From the NCBI GenBank assembly GCA_015489185.1, contig WGAE01000274.1, positions 1-13,320 on the forward strand: a stretch of 13,320 bases of DNA, written 5' to 3'. The notes below the pieces were generated by a model. That model did no database searches. It was not told where the DNA came from and saw only the letters and a program-made list of their open reading frames with translations. Of the stretch, positions 1-7,853 are shown in pieces (the stretch's first letter is position 1; every line of letters begins with the position of its first letter). Made by a program: the position numbers and the translations under genes. This DNA is from Campylobacterales bacterium (GTDB lineage: Bacteria; Campylobacterota; Campylobacteria; Campylobacterales; QNZT01).

Positions 1-879
1 GCCCTGATATTCGCACTTTTACTTGCAATGCTGCAAATCATCAAAACCAATGAACTTGTATCTCTTTATGCACTCGGTATCAGCAAAAAAGCGGTCGCAA
101 AACCTTTTGTAATGATTGCAACCGGATTAACCCTCTTTTATGTATTCCTCAATACCCTGCCCTATTTCACCCAAAGTCATGAAACCGCGGCAAATATCAA
201 AAGAAGAGGTACCGTCAACGCCGTTACCTCTTCGGTCTTTATCAAATCTGGCAACGATTACGCCTATATCGAAAAACTTGATCCGCATGCACGCACCGGA
301 ACTGATATGAAAATTTTTCATACCGACGGTATCACGTTGCAAAAGTGGTTTTTTGCCAAAGAGGGTAAATTTGTCAATAATCACTGGGAGTTACACAACG
401 TCACTGTCTATGAAATTCCCAAAACCGATCACAAATACAACCCTGACGCGAAGTTACAGATCAAAACCTATCCCGTGCAAAAAATGCTTTACGGCTTTAC
501 GCCGCAAATTATCGACACGCTGTTTCAAACCAGTCCAAAGCTGACGATTCAAGACTCTTTTCTCGCCATCAACCTTCTGGGAAACCAGGGACTAAAAACT
601 GAAAAAATTCGCGCCGGACTATACAGAATGACAATCTATCCATTTTTTGCGCCCCTGGTCGTATTTGGTCTCTTTTTCCTCTTCCCTGCCCAGCACAGAG
701 GAGCCAATCTTTCACTCTTTACCACGGTAGCCGTTTTCGGAACGCTCGTACTTTGGGGCATCATTTTCACGATGACAAAAATCGCTTCCAACGGTGCAAT
801 TTTGCCGGAATTCGGGATCATTGTGCCTGTTTTGATCCTTGCATTCGCTTCCTTCTTGATATATCGAAAGTACCGCTGA
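1..879 (+). CDS. LptF/LptG-family LPS export permease (5'-truncated by window edge)
   Basis: The frame is open from base 1, so the start lies upstream; about 292 residues are visible of a family that is usually about 340-390 long. LptF and LptG form the inner-membrane part of the LptB2FG ABC transporter that extracts lipopolysaccharide and passes it to LptC and the periplasmic bridge. The sequence shows the membrane helix and the typical 'NELVSLYALGIS' coupling segment near the start, then a hydrophobic helix (FVMIATGLTLFYVFLNTLPYF), a hydrophilic periplasmic domain of about 150 residues, and three C-terminal hydrophobic segments (from about nt 625 to the stop) ending in RKYR. This matches the family's 3+3 helix layout around a periplasmic beta-jellyroll domain. 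I cannot say whether it is LptF or LptG, so no symbol is given. It lies 57 bp upstream of lysA; a homologous permease also precedes lysA in Campylobacter. Confidence 0.88.
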   Translation, partial: ALIFALLLAMLQIIKTNELVSLYALGISKKAVAKPFVMIATGLTLFYVFLNTLPYFTQSHETAANIKRRGTVNAVTSSVFIKSGNDYAYIEKLDPHARTGTDMKIFHTDGITLQKWFFAKEGKFVNNHWELHNVTVYEIPKTDHKYNPDAKLQIKTYPVQKMLYGFTPQIIDTLFQTSPKLTIQDSFLAINLLGNQGLKTEKIRAGLYRMTIYPFFAPLVVFGLFFLFPAQHRGANLSLFTTVAVFGTLVLWGIIFTMTKIASNGAILPEFGIIVPVLILAFASFLIYRKYR

Positions 880-889
880 AAACCTGTCT

Positions 890-912
890 CTATCTTAAAA
901 AATTTTAGATAG
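890..912. repeat. Inverted repeat in the lptF/G-lysA gap
   Basis: CTATCT (890-895) and AGATAG (907-912) form a perfect 6-bp dyad around an 11-base A/T-only spacer. No T-tract follows, so it is a poor intrinsic terminator. Its right arm runs into a TAGAAT hexamer that could be a -10 element. It may be an operator-like dyad or chance pairing in AT-rich DNA. Confidence 0.35.
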
Positions 913-915
913 AAT
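910..915 (+). promoter_or_regulatory. Candidate sigma-70 -10 element for lysA operon
   Basis: TAGAAT lies 21 bases before the lysA ATG in the only AT-rich gap at the head of the lysA-dxs unit. Campylobacterota vegetative promoters depend mainly on the -10 box and often lack a clear -35, and none is seen here. A start near 922 would leave a leader of about 15 bases, too short for a riboswitch or attenuator. Confidence 0.35.
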
Positions 916-936
916 ACCCCAAAAACAAGGTACTTT

Positions 937-2151
937 ATGATCGAATTTCAAGCACTTGCGGACAAATACGATACACCGTTGTATCTGTACGACTTCAATC
1001 ATCTGGCACAACAGTATACCAGACTCAAAGAGGCGTTTCGCGCCAGAAAATCATTGATCTGCTACGCGGTCAAAGCCAACTCCAACCTGTCAGTCATCAA
1101 ACATTTCGCGAATCTCGGGGCGGGATGCGACTGTGTTTCAATCGGAGAGGTCAAACGTGCACTCTACGCCGGTGTGCCAAACTACAAAATTATCTTTAGC
1201 GGCGTAGGGAAACGAGATGAAGAGATCAAAGAGGCGCTCGAAAAAGATATTTTGCTGATCAACGTCGAAAGTGAAGCGGAACTCAACCGTGTCGAAATTC
1301 AGGCGGCGGAACTGAATAAACAGGCGCGCATCAGTATCCGTGTCAATCCCAATATCGATCCGCAAACACATCCCTACATCTCCACGGGACTTCATGAAAA
1401 CAAATTCGGCGTCGATCTCGATACCGCAAAGCGTCTCTATATTTTCGCCAAAAATTCCGATTTCCTTGATCCGGTCGGTATTCATTTTCACATCGGCTCA
1501 CAATTGACACAACTTGAGCCGATCAAAGAGGCAAGTGCGATTGTCGCCGATCTCGTGCGCAGTCTGCAAACCCTCGATATCGACATCAAATTTTTCGACG
1601 TCGGCGGCGGTCTGGGAATAAGGTATGATGACGAAACCTTGATCGAACCTTATGATTACGCGCAGGCGATTCTCTCTACCCTCACGGGACTGGATGTGAC
1701 GATCATGTGCGAACCCGGACGGTTTCTGACCGCCAACAGCGGCTATTTTCTGACACGGGTGCTCTACGAAAAAACTAACGGGGATAAACGTTTTGTGATC
1801 GTCGACGGCGGTATGAACGACCTCATCCGCCCCTCCTTGTATAACGCCTATCATAAAATAGAGATCATCGGCAAAGCAGAAGATGAAGAGACCTCCGAAT
1901 GCGATGTTGTGGGACCGGTATGTGAAAGCGGCGACTTTTTCGCCAAAAATATCCGACTCCCGCTGACACGACACAACGATCTGCTCGTCATCCACAGTGC
2001 GGGTGCCTACTGTGCAACGATGAGTTCCAACTATAACACCAGAGGACGTGTCGCCGAAGTCGCCGTCGAAGACGGTAAAGATCGGCTGATCAGACGACGG
2101 GAGAGTTTCGAAGATATGATCGCGCTCGAAAAGGATTACCTGAAGGATTAA
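937..2151 (+). CDS. lysA: Diaminopimelate decarboxylase
   Basis: Catalyses the PLP-dependent decarboxylation of meso-diaminopimelate to L-lysine, the last step of the lysine pathway, in the cytoplasm. The 404-residue length is normal. The fold-type III PLP barrel is shown by YAVKAN with the cofactor lysine K46, HIGSQ at 185-189, the phosphate-binding glycine run GGGLG near 226, and CEPGRF with E259 and R262. The C-terminal beta-domain carries GPVCESGD with the catalytic cysteine C329 and the AGAY/SNYN segment that binds substrate and PLP. The ATG is preceded by AAGG at 927-930 (6-base gap). The gene is probably first in a co-directional unit; its stop is only 2 bases before the pheA ATG, and the pheA ribosome-binding site lies inside the lysA end. 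Ornithine/arginine decarboxylase relatives are less likely given the CESGD motif. Confidence 0.97.
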   Translation: MIEFQALADKYDTPLYLYDFNHLAQQYTRLKEAFRARKSLICYAVKANSNLSVIKHFANLGAGCDCVSIGEVKRALYAGVPNYKIIFSGVGKRDEEIKEALEKDILLINVESEAELNRVEIQAAELNKQARISIRVNPNIDPQTHPYISTGLHENKFGVDLDTAKRLYIFAKNSDFLDPVGIHFHIGSQLTQLEPIKEASAIVADLVRSLQTLDIDIKFFDVGGGLGIRYDDETLIEPYDYAQAILSTLTGLDVTIMCEPGRFLTANSGYFLTRVLYEKTNGDKRFVIVDGGMNDLIRPSLYNAYHKIEIIGKAEDEETSECDVVGPVCESGDFFAKNIRLPLTRHNDLLVIHSAGAYCATMSSNYNTRGRVAEVAVEDGKDRLIRRRESFEDMIALEKDYLKD

Positions 2152-2153
2152 CT

Positions 2154-3224
2154 ATGACACTCGAAGAGTTACGCAAAGGGATCGACGCAATCGACAATCA
2201 ACTGCTGGAACTGCTTAATCAGCGGATGGAATATGTCAAAAAAGTAGGTGAACTCAAAAAAAATGACGGTACAAGTATCTATCGTCCGGAGAGAGAGCGT
2301 GAGATTCTGGAGCGTCTGAACAGACTGAACAAAGGTGCGCTCACTCCCGAAGCGATTGAAGCAATCTATATGGAGATCTTCGCCGTCAGTAGGAACCTCG
2401 AACTTCCCGAGAAAATCGCCTATCTGGGACCGGAGGGGAGTTATTCGCATCAGGCGGCGGAGAGCCGTTTCGGCGCGCTCAGCTACTATCTGCCGCTCAA
2501 TTCGATCGAAGCGGTTTTCAAAGTACTCAAGAACAAAGAGGCTAAATACGGTGTCGTGCCGATCGAAAACAATACAGAAGGTGCCGTAGGCACGACGATC
2601 GACTGTCTGAACAAATATGATTCCAAAATCGTCGCGGAACTTTATGTCGATATTCACCACTCTTTTGCGACACTTGCCGAAGATATCAAAGAGATCAAAC
2701 GCATCTATTCCCATCCGCAGGGGTATAATCAATGTAAAAACTTTCTTGAAGAGCACTTTCTGCTCGATGTGGAGTTCATTCCGACCTACTCTACTTCCGC
2801 CGCCGCGAAAAAAGCGAAAGAGGATCCGGAGGGAGCGGCGATCTGTTCGGCAATAGCGGCAAAACTCTATAAACTTCCAATCCATTTTGAAAAGATCGAA
2901 GACAACCTCGCCAATCAGACACGCTTTTTGATTCTAAGCGATTTCAAAAACCGGCGCAGCAATAACGATAAAACCTCCATTATCGCAAAAACGGACAACA
3001 AACCGGGAAGTCTGGTCAATTTCCTGAAAAGTTTTCAGGACAACAATATCAACTTGACAAAAATCGAATCCAGACCACTCAGGGATGAAAAATACAAAAG
3101 TATGTTTTTCATCGACTTCAAAGGACATATCGATGACGAGAACATTCAGCACGTCATCCAAAACTCCCCTAATGAGATCAAATGGCTCGGAAGTTATGTA
3201 GCAGGAGAAACAGATGCGTTTTAA
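2154..3224 (+). CDS. pheA: Bifunctional chorismate mutase / prephenate dehydratase (P-protein)
   Basis: Converts chorismate to prephenate and then to phenylpyruvate, the precursor of phenylalanine. Three domains are visible in 356 residues. Residues 1 to about 85 are an AroQ-type chorismate mutase with R7, R24, K35, R47 and E48 in the places of the E. coli active-site residues. From about 87 to 270 is prephenate dehydratase, with AYLGPEGSYSH (89-99), ENNTEGAVGTT and the QTRF motif holding the catalytic threonine T256. From about 280 comes an ACT domain with ESRP at 305-308, so feedback inhibition by phenylalanine is expected. The paired GAL motif of the ACT domain reads GSL here, a mild change. 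AAGGA at 2143-2147 is a good ribosome-binding site. Its 3' end overlaps hisC by 11 bases, indicating translational coupling to the aminotransferase that would act on phenylpyruvate. Confidence 0.97.
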   Translation: MTLEELRKGIDAIDNQLLELLNQRMEYVKKVGELKKNDGTSIYRPEREREILERLNRLNKGALTPEAIEAIYMEIFAVSRNLELPEKIAYLGPEGSYSHQAAESRFGALSYYLPLNSIEAVFKVLKNKEAKYGVVPIENNTEGAVGTTIDCLNKYDSKIVAELYVDIHHSFATLAEDIKEIKRIYSHPQGYNQCKNFLEEHFLLDVEFIPTYSTSAAAKKAKEDPEGAAICSAIAAKLYKLPIHFEKIEDNLANQTRFLILSDFKNRRSNNDKTSIIAKTDNKPGSLVNFLKSFQDNNINLTKIESRPLRDEKYKSMFFIDFKGHIDDENIQHVIQNSPNEIKWLGSYVAGETDAF

Positions 3225-4311
3225 CAGACAACTTGCCTCAATCAAAGTCTATGAAGGGGGAAAACCGATTGAACTGGTCATGCGTGAATACGGTATCGCA
3301 CCTGAAAATATCATCAAACTGGCATCAAATGAAAACCCCTTCGGCACGAGTCCGAAAGTGATCGAAGCGATCAAAGCAAACGTACATACGGTACATATGT
3401 ATCCCGACGACAGTATGATCGATCTCAAAACAGCACTGGCAAAAAAATTCGATGTCGAAACCTCCAATCTGATCATCGGTGCGGGAAGCGACCAGGTAAT
3501 CTCTTTTGCCGTCAGTGCAAAAGCCAACAAACATAAAAAGGTGCTGACCGCACGCACGACCTTTGCAATGTATGAGATCTACGCCAGACAGGTCGGTGCA
3601 AAAGTGATCAAAACCGCTTCGCATCAACACAATCTCGATGAACTCTACGCAAAATATAAAAAAGACGGTGATGTAGGCATCATCTTTTTATGTCTGCCGA
3701 ACAATCCGCTGGGCGAGTGTCTCGACAAAGATGATGTTTTTGATTTCATCTCCAGAATCGACGACAATACGATGGTCGTTGTCGACGGCGCCTACCAGGA
3801 TTTTGCCGCAGCAAAAGATCCGCGCAAAAAAATCGATCCAAAAGCGTTAATCGAAACCTTTCCGCATACACTCTATCTGGGAACCTTTTCCAAATCGTAC
3901 GGTCTTGGGGGAATGCGTGTGGGCTACGGCATTGCGGGTGAGGAGATTATGCAGGCACTCTATAAAATGCGTCCGCCGTTTAACGTCACCACCCTCTCGC
4001 TCAAGGCGGCGCAGGCTGCTTTGGAGGATGAAACGTTTGTCAGAAAAGGAATCGAAAACAACTTCGAAGAGATGAAAAAGTACGAAGCGTTTGCCCGAAA
4101 AAATAAAATAGATTTTATTGAAAGTTATACAAATTTTATTACTTTACTTTTTGGGAATGACAAAAACTCTTCCGAAATAGCACAAATGTTATTAAAAAAA
4201 GGTATAATAATAAGAGATTTACACAGTTACGGGCTCAACGGCATTCGTATCACGATCGGTACACCGGAACAAAACACAAAATTTTTCGAAGCGATGGAAA
4301 CAGTTTTATAA
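3214..4311 (+). CDS. hisC: HisC-family histidinol-phosphate / aromatic aminotransferase
   Basis: A fold-type I PLP aminotransferase of 365 residues, normal for HisC, which converts imidazole acetol-phosphate plus glutamate to histidinol-phosphate. Signatures: ASNENPFG near the N-terminus, YPDDS, CLPNNPLGE, DGAYQDF with the pyridine-nitrogen aspartate D191, and TFSKSYGLGGMRVGY with the Schiff-base lysine K227. The family's DEAY is DGAY here, a variant common in some HisC groups. The ATG has a strong AGGAG (3203-3207) lying inside pheA. No other his gene is present; the overlap with pheA suggests it also or mainly transaminates phenylpyruvate, as some HisC enzymes do (inference). Codons 297-336 are strikingly AT-rich compared with the rest of the gene, using ATA and TTA repeatedly, while the protein remains in frame and full length. 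Confidence 0.93.
   Translation: MRFNRQLASIKVYEGGKPIELVMREYGIAPENIIKLASNENPFGTSPKVIEAIKANVHTVHMYPDDSMIDLKTALAKKFDVETSNLIIGAGSDQVISFAVSAKANKHKKVLTARTTFAMYEIYARQVGAKVIKTASHQHNLDELYAKYKKDGDVGIIFLCLPNNPLGECLDKDDVFDFISRIDDNTMVVVDGAYQDFAAAKDPRKKIDPKALIETFPHTLYLGTFSKSYGLGGMRVGYGIAGEEIMQALYKMRPPFNVTTLSLKAAQAALEDETFVRKGIENNFEEMKKYEAFARKNKIDFIESYTNFITLLFGNDKNSSEIAQMLLKKGIIIRDLHSYGLNGIRITIGTPEQNTKFFEAMETVL
4203..4208 (+). promoter_or_regulatory. Candidate internal -10 element upstream of fliF
   Basis: A perfect TATAAT lies inside the AT-rich 3' end of hisC, 120 bases before the fliF ATG. No convincing -35 lies 17 bases upstream (GCACAA), but Campylobacterota promoters often lack one. It could give the flagellar genes transcription independent of the amino-acid genes. 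It also coincides with in-frame GGT ATA ATA codons, so it may only reflect local composition. Confidence 0.3.
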
Positions 4312-4327
4312 CAATGTCTGAGGTAGT

Positions 4328-6022
4328 ATGGATTTCAAAACACTCATAGCGCAAATTTCCGATATTTTTACCAAACTTAGCAAGCGCCAAAAAATCATTA
4401 TCGGTTTGTCGACACTTGCGGTCATCGGATTTCTTGTCTTTTTGGTGCTATATACCAGTAATCGCAAATCCGAAGACAACTACCGTGTCCTTTTTGATCA
4501 TATCTCTCCTGCCGATTCGGCACTCGTAATAGAACAACTCGAAAAAGACAATATCCCCTATCGTATTAAAGATGAAGGTACGATCGAAGTTCCCAAAGAT
4601 GTTGTCTACAAAGAGCGTATTACCATTGCCGCACAGGGAATTCCCAAAACAGGAAAAATAGGTTTTGAACTTTTCGATAAAACCAATTTCGGAGAGACCG
4701 ATTTTGCGCAACGTATCAAATACCTGCGCGCACTCGAAGGTGAACTCTCCCGTACCATCATGGCACTGACACCGATCAAGGATGCGCAGGTGCATATCGC
4801 TCTTCCCAAAGAGAGTGTGTTTGTCGAAGAGAAAGCCGAACCTACCGCATCGGTCGTCATCACCCTCAAAGAGGGGTTGAAACTGACAAGCAAACAGATT
4901 CAGGGAATCAAAAATCTCGTTGCCGCTTCAGTCCCCAAGCTCAAAAGTGAAAATGTCGAACTGATCGATCAAAACGGTGAACCGCTCGGAGAGAGTGAAA
5001 TTGAAGGATTTACACCCGAACTTGTCGCCGCACAGGTCAAATATAAAAAAGAGTTCGAACGCACCTACGAAAAGAAGATCGAAAAAGTGCTTGCACCGAT
5101 TCTCGGCGGAAAAGAGAAGGTCGTCGCGAAAGTGACGGCGGAATTTGATTTTGAACGTAAAGAGGTAGTCGACGAGTACTATGATCCTGAATCGGTGGTG
5201 CGCAGTGAACAGAGTGTCGAGGAGAAACGTGAAGGTGCGGTTCCTCCTGAAATCGGCGGTGTTCCGGGTGCAATCAGCAACATCGGCCCGGTAGAGGGAA
5301 CCCAAAAGAATAAACCCGCCGGTGAAAAGTATGAGAAGAGTTCGACAACAACCAACTATGAAATCTCCAAAAAAGTCACCAATATCAAGGGACAGTTTGC
5401 AACACTCAAACGTATTACCGCGGCAGTTGTTGTAGACGGAAAATATAAAATCGAAAAAGACCCCAAAACCGGTGAAGAGAAGACTGTTTACGTGCCTCTG
5501 GATAAATCTGAAATCGCACAGATCGAACAGATTGTCAAGAACAGTATCGGATTCAACCCGAAACGAGGTGATGAAGTCGCCGTCAGTAATTTCGAATTCA
5601 ACCCGCTCTCATCACAAAAACCCGGCGGTATCTCCGGAAAAATACAGCAGATTACCGATCAGTATATCAATCCGTTTTTGCCGATCATCAAATATCTCTT
5701 TGCATTTGCCCTGCTCTTTATCTTTTATAAAAATGTCATCGCACCGTTTGGACGCCGTATGCTGGAAGAGTATAAAGAAGAAGAGGAGATTCCGGGCGCA
5801 GAGAGCGAACTGGAAGAAGAGAGTGCTGAGGATGAGCTACTGAGAGAGTACAACGAAGCGAAAAAACGTGCAGAAGAGGAACTTGGACTTGGCAAAGGAC
5901 TTGACAAGGAAGATATCAAACACGAAGTAATTCTTGAAAAAATTCGACAAGAGATCGAAAAGAGCCCTGAAGACACCGCAAAACTGATCAAGTCGATTAT
6001 CGAAGATGAAAACGAGGTGTAA
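4328..6022 (+). CDS. fliF: Flagellar MS-ring protein FliF
   Basis: Forms the MS ring in the inner membrane, the base of the flagellar rotor, around the type III export gate, and anchors FliG. The 564-residue length is typical. Order of parts: a short cytoplasmic N-terminus; TM1 at about 22-43; the periplasmic YscJ/FliF ring-building domains, including the recognisable IEVPKD, GFELFDKTNFGETDF and ALPKESVF segments; a beta-collar insertion with GVPGAISN; TM2 at about 450-471; and a very acidic, probably coiled cytoplasmic tail of about 93 residues. The tail ends in SPEDTAKLIKSII, the FliG-binding helix. GAGGT at 4320-4324 is only 3 bases before the ATG, unusually tight. The gene begins 16 bases after hisC, and the fliG ribosome-binding site overlaps its stop. 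Confidence 0.97.
   Translation: MDFKTLIAQISDIFTKLSKRQKIIIGLSTLAVIGFLVFLVLYTSNRKSEDNYRVLFDHISPADSALVIEQLEKDNIPYRIKDEGTIEVPKDVVYKERITIAAQGIPKTGKIGFELFDKTNFGETDFAQRIKYLRALEGELSRTIMALTPIKDAQVHIALPKESVFVEEKAEPTASVVITLKEGLKLTSKQIQGIKNLVAASVPKLKSENVELIDQNGEPLGESEIEGFTPELVAAQVKYKKEFERTYEKKIEKVLAPILGGKEKVVAKVTAEFDFERKEVVDEYYDPESVVRSEQSVEEKREGAVPPEIGGVPGAISNIGPVEGTQKNKPAGEKYEKSSTTTNYEISKKVTNIKGQFATLKRITAAVVVDGKYKIEKDPKTGEEKTVYVPLDKSEIAQIEQIVKNSIGFNPKRGDEVAVSNFEFNPLSSQKPGGISGKIQQITDQYINPFLPIIKYLFAFALLFIFYKNVIAPFGRRMLEEYKEEEEIPGAESELEEESAEDELLREYNEAKKRAEEELGLGKGLDKEDIKHEVILEKIRQEIEKSPEDTAKLIKSIIEDENEV
6014..6019 (+). promoter_or_regulatory. Ribosome-binding site that sets the GTG start of fliG
   Basis: GAGGTG sits 5 bases before GTG at 6025 and overlaps the end of fliF. 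No in-frame ATG occurs before 6082, which would delete part of the FliG N-terminal domain, so GTG is the supported start. Confidence 0.75.
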
Positions 6023-6024
6023 CC

Positions 6025-7062
6025 GTGGCGACAAAAACACAACTGACACCGGAACAAAAAGAGATTCTCGAATCGCTTACAATGCGTGAAAAAATCGCCA
6101 TTTTTTTGACGCAACTGGGTGAAGATACCACAGCCAGAATTTTTGCTAACCTAGACATTGAGCTTATTACGCTTCTTTCAGCTGAAATCGCCCGTCTTAA
6201 AAATGTCGATAAGCCGATTGCTACCGCTGTATTGGAAGAGTTTTTCGCACTGATGCAATCTAACAGCTTTATCGTCAACGGCGGTCTTGAATATGCCAAA
6301 GAGATCCTTTTCAAGACATTCGGTCCGGAAACCGCACAAAAAATACTCAATCGACTTGCAAAAGAGCTGGGAGAGTCCAAAAGCTTCAACTTTCTGGCAA
6401 AGGTCAAACCGGAACAGCTTGCCGACTTTATTGTCTCTGAGCATCCGCAGACGATTGCGCTGATTCTCGCCCATATGAGTCCTGTCGCAGCAGCGGAGAC
6501 CCTCTCCTATTTTGATGACAATCTTCGGGCTGACGTGACAATACGTATGGCAAATCTGGGTGACATCTCCCCGGCAATTATCAAACGTGTTTCGGCGGTA
6601 CTTGAAAGCAAACTCGAATCACTCACATCATACAAAGTTGAGGTGGGCGGTCCGAGAGCTGTAGCGGAACTACTCAATAAACTTGGGCAAAAAGCGACCA
6701 AATCGACACTGGAACTGATCGAGAAAAACGATCCGGAACTTGCCAATACCATCAAAGAGTTGATGTTTACCTTCGAAGATATCAGCAAACTCGACAAAAC
6801 TGCCATTCGCGAACTCCTCAAAGCACTGGACAAAAATCAACTTATGGTTGCGCTCAAAGGTGCCGGAGAAGAGCTCAAACAGAAATTCCTCGAAAATATG
6901 TCCACACGTGCCGCAGAAGCCTTTTTGGAAGAGATGCAGTTTATGGGGCCGACAAAAGTCAAAGATGTCGAAGAGGCACAGCGTAAAATTGTCGAAGAGG
7001 TGCAAAAACTTGCGGAAAAAGGTATCGTACAGCTCGGTGAAGCGGATGAAGTGATCGAATAA
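6025..7062 (+). CDS. fliG: Flagellar motor switch protein FliG
   Basis: Rotor protein that binds the FliF tail, carries FliM, and meets the stator to generate torque. The 345 residues cover the full family length: N-domain about 1-105, middle domain with the EHPQ motif at 139-142, the flexible GG hinge at 208-209, MFTFEDI at 247-253, and the C-terminal torque helix. The charged torque residues known from E. coli are kept: K278, R295, E302, E303 and K311 align with K264, R281, D288, D289 and R297, with the acidic pair as Glu instead of Asp. The start is GTG, 2 bases after the fliF stop, with a good GAGGTG site; coupling to fliF fits a fixed FliF:FliG ratio in the rotor. One base separates its stop from the fliH ATG. 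Confidence 0.97.
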   Translation: MATKTQLTPEQKEILESLTMREKIAIFLTQLGEDTTARIFANLDIELITLLSAEIARLKNVDKPIATAVLEEFFALMQSNSFIVNGGLEYAKEILFKTFGPETAQKILNRLAKELGESKSFNFLAKVKPEQLADFIVSEHPQTIALILAHMSPVAAAETLSYFDDNLRADVTIRMANLGDISPAIIKRVSAVLESKLESLTSYKVEVGGPRAVAELLNKLGQKATKSTLELIEKNDPELANTIKELMFTFEDISKLDKTAIRELLKALDKNQLMVALKGAGEELKQKFLENMSTRAAEAFLEEMQFMGPTKVKDVEEAQRKIVEEVQKLAEKGIVQLGEADEVIE

Positions 7063-7063
7063 T

Positions 7064-7849
7064 ATGGCAAGGATTATCAACCCGAACGAAAAAAACGATA
7101 CCAAAATAGAGAAATTCAGCTTCAAAAAGCTGGATGTCGGTGAAAATGATATCGTCTCGTCAGACGAAGTTCCCCCCTTTTTACCTCCCTTTGAAGAAGC
7201 AGCTGAACAGAATGATTTAGAGGATCTTGAAACTAAAGAGTCTATATTCGATGCAAATGAACGCACTACGCTCCTTGAAAAGATCGATCAATTGACATCT
7301 GATGTCGTGCGTTTACAAATGGAATTGGAAAAAAAAGAGGAAGTGCATCGTCAGGAAGTAGAAAACGCACGGCTGGAAGGCATCGAAGAGGGGAAAAAAG
7401 AGGCGCTTGAGACATTTCAGAAAGAGGCGTCCGAAGAGATGGAAGCGCTCAAAGCACAATTGATTCGATCAATTACACAGTTAGACGAAACCAAACATCT
7501 GTTTGATCAGACACTCACTCAACTGGAAGAGGAACTGATCGAAACCGCACTGCTTCTGGCAAAAAAAGTAATCATCAAGGAAGTCGAGAAGGATTCCGCG
7601 CAAATTGCCGTCGAAATCGCACGATTTTTACTCGAAAATATCAAAGAGAGTAGTGATGTCACACTGAGGGTAAATCCTGAAGATTTTGCATTTATATCAA
7701 GCCAGTTTAAAGAAACTCTCATTAAAATTGAATCAGACGAAGCGATACAAAAAGGGGGAGTTGTCCTTTTAAGCGGGGTGGAGAATATTGACGGTACAAT
7801 TTTAACACGCTACAAACAAGCCCTGCATTTCCTCCAAAAAGAGAGTTGA
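7064..7849 (+). CDS. fliH: Flagellar export apparatus protein FliH (FliI ATPase regulator)
   Basis: Binds the FliI ATPase as a dimer and links it to the C-ring and the export gate. The 261 residues show a variable N-terminus (1-65) rich in acidic and proline residues, a long coiled-coil region (about 66-160), and a C-terminal FliH/YscL domain with the GG...NIDGTI segment at 231-245. The family's glycine-repeat signature AxxxGxxxGxxxA is present as A102, G106, G110, A114. No tryptophan occurs anywhere, although in E. coli N-terminal tryptophans dock FliH to the C-ring. The ATG follows the fliG stop by 1 base with no clear ribosome-binding site, so translation is probably coupled to fliG. The family is fast-evolving; context between fliG and dxs supports the call. 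Confidence 0.9.
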   Translation: MARIINPNEKNDTKIEKFSFKKLDVGENDIVSSDEVPPFLPPFEEAAEQNDLEDLETKESIFDANERTTLLEKIDQLTSDVVRLQMELEKKEEVHRQEVENARLEGIEEGKKEALETFQKEASEEMEALKAQLIRSITQLDETKHLFDQTLTQLEEELIETALLLAKKVIIKEVEKDSAQIAVEIARFLLENIKESSDVTLRVNPEDFAFISSQFKETLIKIESDEAIQKGGVVLLSGVENIDGTILTRYKQALHFLQKES

Positions 7850-7853
7850 CTAT

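Noticed and set aside
880..936. Lysine riboswitch upstream of lysA
   Set aside because: The gap is only 57 bases, far shorter than a lysine riboswitch, and none of its conserved elements is visible.
1138..1995. Long open frames on the - strand inside lysA (and similar ones opposite pheA, fliG and dxs)
   Set aside because: They lie wholly opposite genes with complete family motifs, their translations have no recognisable family, and they have no ribosome-binding site or context.
4200..4327. Sigma-54 promoter before fliF
   Set aside because: No GG-N10-GC core with the usual TGGCAC/TTGC context was found in this stretch.
4356..4366. CCGATATT resembling a sigma-28 -10 box near the start of fliF
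   Set aside because: It lies inside the fliF coding sequence, no matching upstream TAAA-type box stands at the proper distance, and fliF is an early gene not expected to use sigma-28.
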